Source: Sphingopyxis sp. MSC1_008
GTDB taxonomy: Bacteria; Pseudomonadota; Alphaproteobacteria; Sphingomonadales; Sphingomonadaceae
Assembly (NCBI RefSeq): GCF_023197165.1
Contig: NZ_JALPRD010000015.1
Coordinates: forward strand, 34,179 to 98,178
Direction: 5' to 3'
DNA: 64,000 bases
In this document: positions 1 through 9,631 of the stretch, piece by piece
Numbering within the stretch: the stretch's first letter is position 1
Layout: each line of letters opens with the position of its first letter
Notes under the pieces: generated by a model
What the model saw: the letters and a program-made list of their open reading frames with translations, nothing else
Database searches by the model: none
What the model was told of the DNA's origin: nothing
Position numbers and translations under genes: made by a program

Positions 1-1065
1 GCATGCCGATGAGAATGAGGTGCGAGGTGCTTATAATAGCGCGCTATATCTCACGCCTCGGCGCCGTATGCTCCAGCGATGGGCCGACGACATATTCGGG
101 CAGCCTGTCGAGCCACGGATTAAAGCACGCACCGCCTCACGCTCGGCGAAGACGCAATCGGCTTGCCGAACCAAAACGTCAGGGGTGGTTCCTTCGGAGC
201 GCGTGCCATTCTGGCGGGACCGAGGGCGGCGGCCAAGCCTTCCCAAGTCGCACCTCCAAACTTGAGCCATCGATCGCGCTTTGATCTTGAACGCGACAAT
301 GCAGGCGTTGCCGGCGCCTTGATCGATAGGTTGGTTCAATTAGAGGGCGGCTGTGATGAGACGGGACATCCACTCCTCACAGCCGATCTTGGCGGGTCGT
401 CCGATCCGTCGGGGGTTTGCAGGACCGGCGAGCTGTGTGAGGAATATCCGTGCCGGCCTAATCGCGATTGAGTGTTGAACGGCAAGGTAGCTTTGCTGAC
501 AACACTCGAACAAACCATGCTCGAACCCGAAGCGCGCGATGCTGCCCTGTGGCAGCTGCCCTCGCCAGCGAGCGGCTAATGCAGCCTTCCCATGGCGCAA
601 AGCCATTGGCAGGGGAGATCGAAGCGCTGGCCGCGGCGTGGTACGTCACGAATCTCTGGGAAAGTACGCCGCATCGGTCGGTTGCGACAGCCCTCGTAGA
701 TCGGAGCACACCCGTAGGCTCACCATGCGTTGCACATCATTTTCCGCTCCCTCGCTTGGGCAATTGGGTCGCACGCTCCGAAAAAAATGATGACCCCCCG
801 GTCAATTCCGCAATATCCGGACAAAAGTGCAGTGACAGGCGGACCGCGCCTCGTGAGGCCGATGAAGGGGAGTCGCTAACGTTCAAAAGTTTGGCGCGAT
901 GATCCTATCCGGCTGGGAAACGGGCTAACACAATCGCGACGGAGCGGAGTGGGCAAGCGAGCCTTGTTGGTATTGTCGCTGCTTCCGGTCTGGCGGATCT
1001 TGCTATTGCGGGCCCGCAAGGCACCCCAGAGACGATGTGAGCGGCGTAGACTTAAGGAGAATCTC
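1..1065. other. Non-coding or decayed stretch before the dipeptidase gene
   Basis: Several overlapping open frames occur on both strands, but none shows a recognisable family, a convincing ribosome-binding site or a sustained coding pattern. The minus-strand frames between about 31 and 606 could be successive pieces of one decayed gene, but I could not identify it. The long frame into the dipeptidase from 949 is judged an artefact because a good start lies at 1066. Confidence 0.4.
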
Positions 1066-2058
1066 ATGGACGACGTGGCTGAACTGCAAAGCAAGGCGCG
1101 CGATATCTTTCGCGACGCCTTGGTTTGGGACACGACATTGGGCTGGCTGATGGGCAGCCCGCATCCCGAGACGTTGCCTCGCTTCCGGGCTGCCGGCTTC
1201 AATCATATCTCGCTGACGGTCGGGGTCGACCTGTTAGGGCCCGAGATTGTGCTCAAGGAAATGGGCGCGGTCTACGCCATGTGCGCGCGGGAGCCCGATA
1301 AGTATGTCCTCGCGTCGGATGTAGCGGCGATCGATGCCGCCAAGAAGGCCGGAAAGCTCGCGCTGACCTTTAACCTTCAAGGCACGAATGGCGTCGGCGG
1401 CAATATCGAGCTGGTTGAGATATTCTATCGCCTCGGCGTCCGCTCTATGTTGCTGGCTTATAACAAAAAGAATCTTGTTGGCGATGGCTGCACCGAGCGT
1501 ACCGATGGGGGCCTTAGCCGTTTTGGTGTGAGCCTAGTGAAGGAGATGAATCGCGTCGGCATGCTCGTCGATGGCTCGCACTCCGGATATCGCACGACGA
1601 TGGACGCGATGGAGGTGGCGGAGGCGCCGTTCATCTTCTCGCACTCAAGCGCCTACGCCGTCTTCCCTCATTATCGCAACATCAAGGACGATCAAATTCT
1701 GGCCTGCGCGAAGACGGGCGGCGTTATCGGCGTATGCGGGCTGTGGCATGACACGAAGGCGAGCACGGAGACCATGTTCCGTCACATCGACCACATCGCA
1801 CAACTGATCGGGGTGGAGCATATCGGCCTCGGGCTTGATTATGTGCGCGAACGCGAAGTCTTCTGGCAATATGTGCGGGCCGATACCGATCTTTGGCCAC
1901 TGATCGACGGCAAGCCGCACGCCGAAACTGATTTCGTGCAGCCTGAGGAACTCGTCGAGGTCGCCGAGCATATGCTCCGCCACGGCTATACCGACGAACA
2001 GGTCCGGGGTGTGCTGGGCGAAAATTTCCGCCGGGTTGCGGCTCAGGTCTGGAAGTAG
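1066..2058 (+). CDS. Membrane dipeptidase, peptidase family M19
   Basis: 330 aa. Family M19 (renal-dipeptidase type) are zinc amidohydrolase-fold enzymes that cleave dipeptides and related small amides. Visible signatures are the N-terminal motif DALVWDTTLG, an internal DGSHSG followed about 20 residues later by FSHSSA, then GVCGLW and HIGLGLDY near the C-terminus. The order of the His/Asp clusters fits the family. The start at 1066 is chosen because AAGGAGA lies just upstream; the same frame is open from 949 but that extension is basic and unlike the family. No signal peptide is seen, so it is probably cytoplasmic. It is followed by a strong hairpin. It may trim a dipeptide-like part of the substrate of the nearby catabolic genes (inference). 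Confidence 0.85.
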   Translation: MDDVAELQSKARDIFRDALVWDTTLGWLMGSPHPETLPRFRAAGFNHISLTVGVDLLGPEIVLKEMGAVYAMCAREPDKYVLASDVAAIDAAKKAGKLALTFNLQGTNGVGGNIELVEIFYRLGVRSMLLAYNKKNLVGDGCTERTDGGLSRFGVSLVKEMNRVGMLVDGSHSGYRTTMDAMEVAEAPFIFSHSSAYAVFPHYRNIKDDQILACAKTGGVIGVCGLWHDTKASTETMFRHIDHIAQLIGVEHIGLGLDYVREREVFWQYVRADTDLWPLIDGKPHAETDFVQPEELVEVAEHMLRHGYTDEQVRGVLGENFRRVAAQVWK

Positions 2059-2063
2059 ACGTT

Positions 2064-2096
2064 ACAGGCCGATCCGGAGCCGCCGGATCGGCCTGT
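2064..2096 (+). terminator. Perfect 14-bp hairpin after the dipeptidase gene
   Basis: Arms at 2064-2077 and 2083-2096 are perfectly complementary with a 5-nt loop, starting 5 nt after the stop codon. No U-tract follows, so it may be a Rho-dependent or mRNA-stabilising hairpin rather than a classical intrinsic terminator. Confidence 0.55.
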
Positions 2097-2442
2097 CTCG
2101 GCAAGTCCGGAAACTTGGCGCCAGCCCGCTGCCGCCGAGTGGAAGACGCTGTCCTTGGCCCCTTGGCCCGCAAATCGACCGAGGCGACATATCTGCAGGG
2201 TCGCAGAAGGCGAGAGCGACCCTTGTCTGCAACACCGCCTTAAGGACGGGAATATATGAAGGCGCTCAATCAACATTGCTCGCCGGCGGCTGCCGGTTCC
2301 TCGTCGAAAACCCCGCTCCCGGATATTTGATCGCTGCCAAGCGCCGCCGAGAAGAATGGGAAACGCTGCAGAATCTTTGGATGGATTGAAACTTGCAGCA
2401 TTTTTTATGACACACCTCACGTCGGCGAAGCAACGAGAGCAG
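2097..2442. other. Intergenic, nothing recognised
   Basis: This 346-bp stretch lies between the dipeptidase hairpin and the convergent GlxA-type regulator. No supported gene, RNA or repeat was seen. Confidence 0.5.
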
Positions 2443-3444
2443 TCAATCGCGGCGCGCGCCAGCTTCCTTCCGGTCAGTCGACGGAAGGACATGAAAATGC
2501 TCTTTGAATGTTCTCGTGAAATGCGCGGAATCCGAAAAGCCGCAGTCCAGCGCGATCTTGGTCATCGGCCAGTCGCTATGTTCCACCAGCCATTTGGCAC
2601 GGGAAAGTTGAAGGCCCCGGCGATATTCTCGTACGCTGATGCCGATGTCGCTTTCGAAGCGCCGCTGCAATTGCCGGATGCTGATTCCAAGCGAGCGGGC
2701 TAACTCCGGCAAATGCGTGTTCTCACCGATATTCTGCTCGATCTTCAGCATCGCCTTCTTGACCAGATTGTCATGGGCAACCCTGCTGACGACTTCTTCC
2801 GGCTGCCAGGCATTGGCGGGCAGCGCTGCTTCCTCAATCATGATGCGGAGGCTTTTCAGCGCACGCCCACGGCCGACATGTTTTTCGATCAAGTGACCTG
2901 CCAGGCGTGCGCCGCTCGTCCCGCCGGCGCACGTTAGCCGGTCTCGGTCGATCACGAACTGGCGCCTCGATTCTGCGTTGAGGGTGGGGAATTCATCCTT
3001 GAACTCGGCGATATGCAGCCAGCTAACGCAAACTTGATAGCCATTGAGAAGGCCAGCACGGGCAAGAATGAAAGACCCCGTGCACAGGGCGACAAGCGGA
3101 ATATGGGCCGCGGCCGCGGCCTTCAAGAAAGTGTTCACGTTCGACGAGACGCGAGGCCGACCGTAGAGGAGCCCGCCTACGACGACGATATAGTCGAACC
3201 GCTCCGGGCTTTCGAGCGTGTCCCCGGTCTGCACGGGCAAGCCGCAACTTGCTTCGATCATTTCCCCGGACTCGCCGAGTACCGCCCACTCGCAATCGAT
3301 CTGCCGGCTACGATCGCGCTGGTCGGCAGCGAGCCTGATAGCGTCGACGAAATTGGCAAAGGCGGCGAGCGTGAAGCGGGGCGCCAAGACAAAGCCGATC
3401 CTGAGCTTGGGACCGCCAGCCGTTATTGCCTGCGCATCTGCCAT
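2443..3444 (-). CDS. GlxA family transcriptional regulator (DJ-1/PfpI-like domain plus AraC HTH)
   Basis: 333 aa. The N-terminal two thirds is a DJ-1/PfpI-like domain, with the nucleophile-elbow type motif VALCTGSF around residue 120. The C-terminal ~100 residues are an AraC/XylS double helix-turn-helix with LARSLGISIRQLQRRF and IALDCGFSDSAHFTRTF. GlxA-type proteins are cytoplasmic activators that often control catabolism of small nitrogenous compounds such as amino acids, carnitine and choline. The start at 3444 has GGGAGG about 6 nt upstream; the frame is open a further 22 codons. It is the only regulator near the 4-21 kb catabolic block and so a candidate controller of it or of the sarcosine operon (inference). 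Confidence 0.88.
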   Translation of the reverse strand: MADAQAITAGGPKLRIGFVLAPRFTLAAFANFVDAIRLAADQRDRSRQIDCEWAVLGESGEMIEASCGLPVQTGDTLESPERFDYIVVVGGLLYGRPRVSSNVNTFLKAAAAAHIPLVALCTGSFILARAGLLNGYQVCVSWLHIAEFKDEFPTLNAESRRQFVIDRDRLTCAGGTSGARLAGHLIEKHVGRGRALKSLRIMIEEAALPANAWQPEEVVSRVAHDNLVKKAMLKIEQNIGENTHLPELARSLGISIRQLQRRFESDIGISVREYRRGLQLSRAKWLVEHSDWPMTKIALDCGFSDSAHFTRTFKEHFHVLPSTDRKEAGARRD

Positions 3445-4143
3445 GAAGCCTCCCGGACTGAATCCTATGACCGATATATAACGCTCGATGGCATAAAAGT
3501 TCAAGAGCAAAGCTTAGTGCCATTCGCTCGGCTAGGTCGACCGCGGACGAAAGCGCCGCCTGATTTCAAGTCGCCCCGTCTTTGACATTCCGGAGCATGG
3601 AGCAGTCTTCGCAGGGAAATTGGCACCACTGCCCGCGATGGGCTGGTTGCTCTTCGAGCGTGGAATCCGTTCAATAAGGACGACCACGGCGACTCCATTC
3701 TGATCGTCCCACTGCGCGACCCGCCACGATTTTCACGGCGGCTGTTTCCTAGCATTGTGCCGGGTTTCGTCCCACCGCTCGGCGCACTGATTGCGAGGTC
3801 GGTCACGACCCAAATTGGTCCTCGGACCTAGGTTTCGGCCCAATGCGTCTGTCGTTGTTCCGTCGAGGCTAAATACAGGCACGATCGCGATCACGTTCGA
3901 TGCGAAGATAGAATGACTATCGCATCAAATCCTCGCGCTGCCCTGAACTGCCATCACGGGAGGGTTTTTTACGCGTCGCATGCGTTCAAATGAATGCCAT
4001 CTGACTTCTATCCGCTTGGACTGCCTCTCGACAAGATGATCGCATTAGTTCGGGTGGCTCGGCGAACGCAGCTAATCAGGATTTTGCCCTGGTGAACCCC
4101 GCCCGCGCAACGAACCGGCACAGATCGGTAATCGGAGAGAGTG
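3445..4143. other. Intergenic region, probably decayed
   Basis: About 700 bp with short frames on both strands and no recognisable product. It precedes a decayed thiolase gene, so it probably also contains degraded sequence plus the promoter of the GlxA-type regulator. Confidence 0.45.
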
Positions 4144-4497
4144 ATGCGTGAAGCCTGGATTATCGATGCGGCCCGTAGCCGGGTTGGCGTCGGCAAGCCC
4201 GGAAAAGGGGCGTTTCCCCCGGTACTTCCGCATAGCATTATGGCAGTGAACGCGTTGTGGGATCACATTGCGCTGGTTGCCGACGAAACCGATGGCACCA
4301 TCATCGGCGGTTTTGGTGGCAGGGCTGCTGCATTCCACGCAACGCCATGCTCGAGCGAGGTTGGCATCCTGTCACCCCGGCCTTCATTTGCAGCCGGTGC
4401 TGCGGTTTCGGGGGCTCACGCTGTGAACCATTCGGTCTTGGCGGCTTGGGCCAGCGGCGCGCGAGGGCCTTCGGCAATGCTCCGGCGTGCCGAGTGA
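4144..4497 (+). pseudogene. Decayed acetyl-CoA acetyltransferase (thiolase) N-terminal fragment
   Basis: The first codons read MREAWIIDAAR, nearly identical to the start of the intact thiolase at 34253 (MREAWIIDAARTPRGIG). Similarity then jumps frames. Around 4330-4400 the +1-shifted frame reads RNAMLERGW, matching RQAVLDAGW. From about 4420 the first frame again matches, with GAHAVNHSVLAAWASGA against GLTAVNQAVMGIWSGA. The catalytic-Cys region is corrupted and the reading stops at 4497, so only about 115 of the roughly 400 residues remain, with at least two frameshifts. A plausible ribosome-binding site (GGAGAGAG) is still present. It lies directly upstream of the DUF35/thiolase pair. Confidence 0.8.
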
Positions 4498-4543
4498 GCA
4501 GCCATTCGCATAAACACAATATCCTTACGAATTGGAGAGAATG

Positions 4544-4972
4544 ATGAGCGAACCGTTTCCCGAACCTATTCCCGCGATGCCTTATATCGTGATCGACGAT
4601 GGCGGTGACCATTATCTCGCGGGTAGCCGGTGTGACCAATGCGGCGCCACGATGCTAGGCAAGCGGCTCGGGTGCGCGGCGTGCGGCGACGGAGCGCTTA
4701 CGGACGTACGGCTGAACGATACCGGACGGGTCCGCACCTGCACCGTCATTACCCGCAGCTATCCGGGCGTGCCGGTTCCCTTCATCGCCGCGGTCATCGC
4801 GATCGACGGCGGAGGCGTCGTCCGCGGCACGCTCCACGGGCCGATCCCGGACGATCCGGTCGCGGAAATTGGCAAGCCGGTTCGCATCAGTATCGAGGAC
4901 ACGGGTCAGCGCGATCCGAACGGACGCGCATTTTACGCACAGAATTTTCGACCGATGGAGACCGCAGCATGA
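4544..4972 (+). CDS. Zn-ribbon/OB-fold (DUF35) protein, thiolase partner
   Basis: 142 aa. The N-terminal part carries a rubredoxin-like zinc ribbon with two CxxC knuckles (CDQCG and CAACG, about residues 30-50). The rest forms the OB-fold with RVRTCTVITRSYPGVPVPF. DUF35 proteins of this type bind SCP2-type thiolases or acyl-CoA hydratases and help form the acyl-CoA site; in steroid side-chain degradation the ChsH2 DUF35 domain with Ltp2 forms a retro-aldolase. Here the stop overlaps the thiolase start (ATGA), which supports a complex. The start at 4544 gives better spacing to GGAGAG than the ATG at 4541. Confidence 0.85.
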   Translation: MSEPFPEPIPAMPYIVIDDGGDHYLAGSRCDQCGATMLGKRLGCAACGDGALTDVRLNDTGRVRTCTVITRSYPGVPVPFIAAVIAIDGGGVVRGTLHGPIPDDPVAEIGKPVRISIEDTGQRDPNGRAFYAQNFRPMETAA

Positions 4973-6123
4973 GCAAGGGCCTAATCGTCGGGATCGATAT
5001 GATCCCCTTCCGGCGCTATCCGGATCGTACCGTGGAGCAGCTTGGCGGCGAAGCGGCGCTGCTGGCGCTGGCTGATGCCGGGCTGAGCATCCGTGACGTT
5101 CAGGCCCTGTATTGCGGATGTTCGCTGCAGGCCAATTCGATGGTCGGCCAGCGCATCCTGCGCCAGATCGGCGAGCATGGCATGCCGGTCCTCAACGTCA
5201 CTAATGGTTGCGCAACCGGCGCGTCGGCGTTCCGCGAGGCGGTGCTCGCCGTGGAAAGCGGTCGGCATGACGTGGCACTCGCCGTCGGCGTCGAGCAGAT
5301 GGCACGCGGCCTGATCGAAATGCCCGGCCGGCCCACCGGTTTTCGGGAGGAAGGCGCGATCGGTACGATCACGACGCCCTCAATGTTTGCGCAGGCCGGC
5401 CTGGTGCATAGCGCGCAATATGGCACGACCTTCGAGCAGTTCGCAAAGGTCGCGGTCAAGAACCATCATCATGCGATCCTCAACGACAAGGCCTATGTGC
5501 GTCGCGAAACCCCGCTCGAAGAGGTCATGGCTTCAGATATGATCGCCTATCCGAACACGAAGCTGATGTGTTCGATCAACATTGACGGCGCCGCTGCGGC
5601 GGTCGTCTGCAGCGAAGCCTATGCACGCAAGCACGGCCTGATGGGCCGAGCGGTGCGCGTGCGGACCGCGGCGTCGCTCAGCAGCGTCTATACCGATATC
5701 GAGGATGGTCTGACCGACTTCAGCGAGGTCACCCGCGCCACCGCTAAGCTGGCCTATGAATCCGCCGGTATCGACGTGAAGGATATCGACTTGGTCGAAC
5801 TGCACGATTGCTTCGCCACAGCCGAACTGCTCCACTACGAAAATCTTGCACTGTGCGGCCTTGGCGAGGCAGGGGCACTGATCGACAGCGGCGAAACGGC
5901 GCATGGTGGAAGGATCCCGGTGAACGTCTCGGGCGGCCTGCTGTCGAAGGGACACCCCCTGGGAGCCACCGGCATCGCCAATCTCTATGAACTGTGCCTG
6001 CATCTGCGCGACGAAGCAGGCGCGCGGCAGGTCGAAGGCGCACGCATCGGGCTTGCACACATCGTTGGCGGGATCATCGATTATGGTTCGGCCTGTGCCG
6101 TACATGTTCTGGAACGTGCCTGA
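4969..6123 (+). CDS. SCP2/lipid-transfer type thiolase
   Basis: 384 aa. Thiolase-fold protein of the SCP-x/Ltp class. The nucleophile cysteine region VTNGCATGAS places Cys at residue 81. A VELHDCFATAE motif follows at about residue 265, and GHPLGATG places the active-site His near residue 329. The C-terminal GSACAVHV lacks the second CGGG cysteine motif of biosynthetic/degradative thiolases, as expected for Ltp-like enzymes. Such proteins cleave or condense acyl-CoA thioesters, by thiolysis or retro-aldol cleavage with a DUF35 partner. The start is set by the ATGA overlap with the DUF35 gene; the frame is open upstream to 4639 but overlaps that gene. It is followed directly (TGATG) by an acyl-CoA synthetase. 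Confidence 0.86.
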   Translation: MSKGLIVGIDMIPFRRYPDRTVEQLGGEAALLALADAGLSIRDVQALYCGCSLQANSMVGQRILRQIGEHGMPVLNVTNGCATGASAFREAVLAVESGRHDVALAVGVEQMARGLIEMPGRPTGFREEGAIGTITTPSMFAQAGLVHSAQYGTTFEQFAKVAVKNHHHAILNDKAYVRRETPLEEVMASDMIAYPNTKLMCSINIDGAAAAVVCSEAYARKHGLMGRAVRVRTAASLSSVYTDIEDGLTDFSEVTRATAKLAYESAGIDVKDIDLVELHDCFATAELLHYENLALCGLGEAGALIDSGETAHGGRIPVNVSGGLLSKGHPLGATGIANLYELCLHLRDEAGARQVEGARIGLAHIVGGIIDYGSACAVHVLERA

Positions 6124-7703
6124 TGGCCACGCTCGCTTCGGAGGTCGCTAACGCGCATATCTCGGGACGGTCGTTCGATCATCTGAACGACGTCCTCGTC
6201 AATGGGATGCGGACCTATCACGATCGGGTGCTTTTGCGGACCTCCGATGGCGAAAGCTATACCGGAGCGGACATGGAAGGCCATGTAGCGCGCTACGCGG
6301 CGGTATTGGACCGGCTGGGTGTGAAATTGGGCACGCCGGTCGGGCTGCTGGCGGGCAACAGCGTCGACGTGCTGTTCGTCCAGCAGGCGCTCAGCATCAT
6401 CGGCGGCGTTTTCACGCCCTTCCATCCGATGGGGACACCCTCGGACTTCGCCTATATCCTCGACGACGCCGCGATCGACTTCGTCGTGGTCGATAAGGCG
6501 CGTGAGGCGGATATTGGCAAGGCTGTTGATCTATCGGGCCGCGGCACGCGGATTCTGATGCTTGGGGGTGGCGGCGAGGACGATATCGTCGAGGCGGCAT
6601 CCCGCGAGCCCGTTAGCCGGATCGATCTGCGGCCGATTGATCCGGAAGCGATCGTTCGCATCATCTACACCGGCGGCACGACCGGCGTGCCGAAGGCGAC
6701 CCAGGCAAGCTACCGCTGCATGTCGACGATGTTCGGCATCATCGTATCCGATTGGCAATGGCCGGACGAAATCCGCCAATTGCTTGTCGCACCGCTCAGC
6801 CATTCAGGCGGGATCGTTTTTACCCCGACGCTGGCTCTGGGCGGCACCTTGTACGTCGAACCCGGCTTCGATGTGGTCAGGACGCTGGCAGCGATCGAGC
6901 GCGAGCGCATCACGTGCATGTTGATGGTGCCCACGATGATAGGCGCCCTGCTGGATCATCCGCAACTGAAGGAGTTCGACCTCTCCAGCCTGGAGACCAT
7001 CTTCTACGGCGCATCTCCGATCACGCCGGCAAGGCTGAGGGAGGCAATCGGGCATTTCGGACCGATCTTCTTCCAATTCTTTGGACAGGCCGAAGCGCCG
7101 ACGACGGTGACGATGATGCGCCGCGAGGAGCATGATCTGTCCTCCGATCTGCGGCTGTCGTCATGTGGCCGCCCCGTCCCCGAGGCCGCCGTCAAGTTGC
7201 TCGATGCCGATGGCAACGAGGTGCCCGACGGCGAGGCCGGCGAGCTGTGCGTGCAGGGTCCTCTGCTGATGAGCGGCTATCTCAACAAACCGGCGGAAAC
7301 AGCGGAAGCGCTGCGTCACGGCTGGCTCCACACCGGTGACATCGCCGTGCGCGACCCCGACGGCTTTCTCCGGCTCGTCGATCGCGCCAAAGACATGGTC
7401 ATCAGCGGCGGCTTCAACGTCTACCCCCGCGCGGTGGAGGATGTACTCGAGGCGCATCCGGGTGTCGCCAGCGCCTGCGTTTTCGGCGTGCCGGACCCTC
7501 GTTGGGGCGAGATCGTCGTTGCGGCTGTGGTACTCCGGGACGACGCGACGACCCTTGCAGATTTGATCGCCCATGTCCGCGAGCGGAAAGGGCCGGTGCA
7601 AACACCAAAGCGCATCGAGATCGTCGATACGATCCCGCTCACCGGCGTCGGAAAACCGGACAAGAAGAAGTTGCGTCAGATGTACGCGCCAGCGGCAGTT
7701 TAG
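6123..7703 (+). CDS. Acyl-CoA synthetase, AMP-dependent ligase family
   Basis: 526 aa. It activates a carboxylic acid to its CoA thioester through an acyl-adenylate. The P-loop-like motif YTGGTTGVPK lies around residue 182. The A8/hinge region is GWLHTGDIA followed by DRAKDMVISGGFNVYP, and the catalytic lysine is in GVGKPDKKKL near the C-terminus. Length and motif order are canonical. The start codon shares one base with the thiolase stop (TGATG), so the DUF35, thiolase and ligase genes form one translationally coupled set. Substrate unknown; the neighbours suggest a branched or cyclic acid rather than a simple fatty acid (inference). Confidence 0.92.
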   Translation: MATLASEVANAHISGRSFDHLNDVLVNGMRTYHDRVLLRTSDGESYTGADMEGHVARYAAVLDRLGVKLGTPVGLLAGNSVDVLFVQQALSIIGGVFTPFHPMGTPSDFAYILDDAAIDFVVVDKAREADIGKAVDLSGRGTRILMLGGGGEDDIVEAASREPVSRIDLRPIDPEAIVRIIYTGGTTGVPKATQASYRCMSTMFGIIVSDWQWPDEIRQLLVAPLSHSGGIVFTPTLALGGTLYVEPGFDVVRTLAAIERERITCMLMVPTMIGALLDHPQLKEFDLSSLETIFYGASPITPARLREAIGHFGPIFFQFFGQAEAPTTVTMMRREEHDLSSDLRLSSCGRPVPEAAVKLLDADGNEVPDGEAGELCVQGPLLMSGYLNKPAETAEALRHGWLHTGDIAVRDPDGFLRLVDRAKDMVISGGFNVYPRAVEDVLEAHPGVASACVFGVPDPRWGEIVVAAVVLRDDATTLADLIAHVRERKGPVQTPKRIEIVDTIPLTGVGKPDKKKLRQMYAPAAV

Positions 7704-8019
7704 GGTATTTGCAGGACTGGCCATGAGCATCGCGATCGCGTCCCGATGTCCGATTGCCTCGTTGCGGTCCTTCCACACGCCCTGATGACGGTCCGGAAAA
7801 TCGCCGGTTTGCGAGTTGAGGCGGTCCGTGACGCACGGAAGGCTGCGCAATACTCCAGGGCCGCTGCCTGCGTCGAGCCGCGCGATGCCGGCGCGGTCCT
7901 TTCGAAACATTTGCGGGAGGCGGGCATTTCCCATCATCGGCTCGCTGAGAAACCCCGAAAAGGTTCGAGGCGAACAGGTTGCGATCACGCTTTCGACCGG
8001 CCCAAGCCAGGAGCATATC
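7704..8019. other. Intergenic before the MFS gene
   Basis: 316 bp with open frames on both strands but no recognisable protein. The MFS frame is open from 7816, but the family-like start is at 8020 behind an AGGAG box. Confidence 0.45.
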
Positions 8020-9354
8020 ATGCTGCCATCGTCTGAGATTTCCGAGCCTTCGGCAAAAGATGCTGGCGGGTCCGATGGAGCTCCGTGGCTGCTATATTCG
8101 GATCGGCAGCGCTTCGGCTTCCTCGCGATCCTGTTCCTGACCTATGCCTCAAATAATATCGACCGGAACATTCTCGGTGTCCTGTTGCCGCAGATAAAGA
8201 TCGAGTTCGATATTAGCGACACGCAACTCGGGCTGCTGAGCGGAATCGTATTCGCCGCTTTCTACGCGACGCTCGGCCTGCCGCTCGCGCGGTGGGCGGA
8301 CCGCGGGGATCGTACCCGCATCTTGTCGTACTCGCTCATCGTGTGGAGCGCGATGACCGTGCTCTGCGGCGTTGCACAGACCTTCTGGCAGCTCGTCGCC
8401 GCGCGGCTCGGCGTGGGAGCAGGCGAGGCGGGCGCGATGCCACCGGCGCAGAGCCTGATCGCTGACTATTTTGCTCCCGAGAAGCGCGCCGGGGCGATGG
8501 GTTTCTTCATGATGGCATCGTCGATGGGATATGCGGGGGGGCTGATCCTTGGTGGATACATCGCGCAGCATTACGGATGGCGCAACGCGTTTCTGGTGGT
8601 CGGCGTGGCAGGGCTGCTGCTCGGCCCCGTCGCGCTGCTGGTGCTCAAGGAACCGCGCAAGGTTCTTCCCCTGAAAACGGCTGTCGAGCCGTTCCGGGTC
8701 GCGTTCGCCGAACTGCTAGCGCTACCGGCGTATCGGTGCATCCTTTATGCCGTCGTCATCTATTTCTTCATGGGATATGGCGCGCTCGTCTTCATCGTGT
8801 CGCTGTTGATCCGCCTCTTCGATGTTAGCGTGCAGAGTGCCGGGGCGACCTTCGGGACGATGTCGATGGTCGCTGCGCTGCTTGGCAATCTCATCGGCGG
8901 CCAATTGGGCGATCGGCTCTCGCGTCGTAACCTGGCCAATTTGCCACGTCTGGCAGGATGGGCGATGATCGCCTCAACGCCGTTGTTCATGGTCGCTCTG
9001 GTGCAATCCTCGATCACGATGATGTTGGTTCCGCTCTTTTTTGCTGTGCTAGCGCTGAACATCATGGCGGCACCCATGTTCTCGTCGCTCTTTCTGGTTT
9101 GTGGGCCCAATCGACGCGCGACCGCGCTCTCGATCGTGCTGCTGTTCGCCAATCTCGTCGGTCTCGGGCTGGGTCCGTTTCTCACCGGCTTCATCAGCGA
9201 CACGCTGGCGCCGACCTACGGCCCTGGTGAAGGGCTCCGCTGGGGGCTCGTTGCCGTATGTTCGGTAATGATTGTCGGGGGCGCATTCATGTTGCGCGCT
9301 GCCCGGCACATCATGGCCGCGAACTTGCGGTCCCCCGCCATGGGCGCTCCATAA
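8020..9354 (+). CDS. MFS transporter, Spinster-like
   Basis: 444 aa, about 12 membrane segments. The N-terminal cytoplasmic tail is followed by TM1 with NNIDRNILGVLLPQI. The MFS loop 2-3 signature is RWADRGDRTR, and the second motif is RLGVGAGEAGAMPPAQSLIADYF. This Spinster-like class is common in sphingomonads beside TonB receptors and acyl-CoA genes, where it presumably moves the imported compound or an intermediate across the inner membrane (inference). The start at 8020 has AGGAG 7 nt upstream. It is strongly similar throughout to the MFS protein at 19670. Confidence 0.9.
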   Translation: MLPSSEISEPSAKDAGGSDGAPWLLYSDRQRFGFLAILFLTYASNNIDRNILGVLLPQIKIEFDISDTQLGLLSGIVFAAFYATLGLPLARWADRGDRTRILSYSLIVWSAMTVLCGVAQTFWQLVAARLGVGAGEAGAMPPAQSLIADYFAPEKRAGAMGFFMMASSMGYAGGLILGGYIAQHYGWRNAFLVVGVAGLLLGPVALLVLKEPRKVLPLKTAVEPFRVAFAELLALPAYRCILYAVVIYFFMGYGALVFIVSLLIRLFDVSVQSAGATFGTMSMVAALLGNLIGGQLGDRLSRRNLANLPRLAGWAMIASTPLFMVALVQSSITMMLVPLFFAVLALNIMAAPMFSSLFLVCGPNRRATALSIVLLFANLVGLGLGPFLTGFISDTLAPTYGPGEGLRWGLVAVCSVMIVGGAFMLRAARHIMAANLRSPAMGAP

Positions 9355-9631
9355 CCCATTCGGAGCGTTCGGTAACATCGCGGTGGGAAGCTTCGCTCGC
9401 GGCGCTGAGGCGGACGTGTACAGATCCGAGTTTTGCCCCGTGGCAGACAAACAGGGCGAACCCGGCAGAATTGGAGCTTGGTTGTCAGAGTATTACCGAT
9501 GGCATCCTGGTACAACACGGCGACACATATCATCAATCACGGACGAATTTATATTGCGCATGATCGCGACGTCACGAGCGATAAAAATCGCCGAGGCTGC
9601 GATTACAGTAATTTAAAGGGAGAGTGAAGAG

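Noticed and set aside
1..948. Possible transposase remnant on the minus strand
   Set aside because: Fragments did not match any transposase motif I could name, so no mobile element is claimed.
4639..4968. Long N-terminal extension of the SCP2-type thiolase frame
   Set aside because: It overlaps the DUF35 gene, is arginine-rich, and the ATGA overlap gives a better start at 4969.
5994..6122. Extension of the acyl-CoA synthetase frame into the thiolase gene
   Set aside because: Out-of-frame reading of the thiolase; the ATG at 6123 fits the family.
7161..8021. 286-aa minus-strand frame
   Set aside because: Mostly the antisense of the acyl-CoA synthetase gene, with no family pattern.
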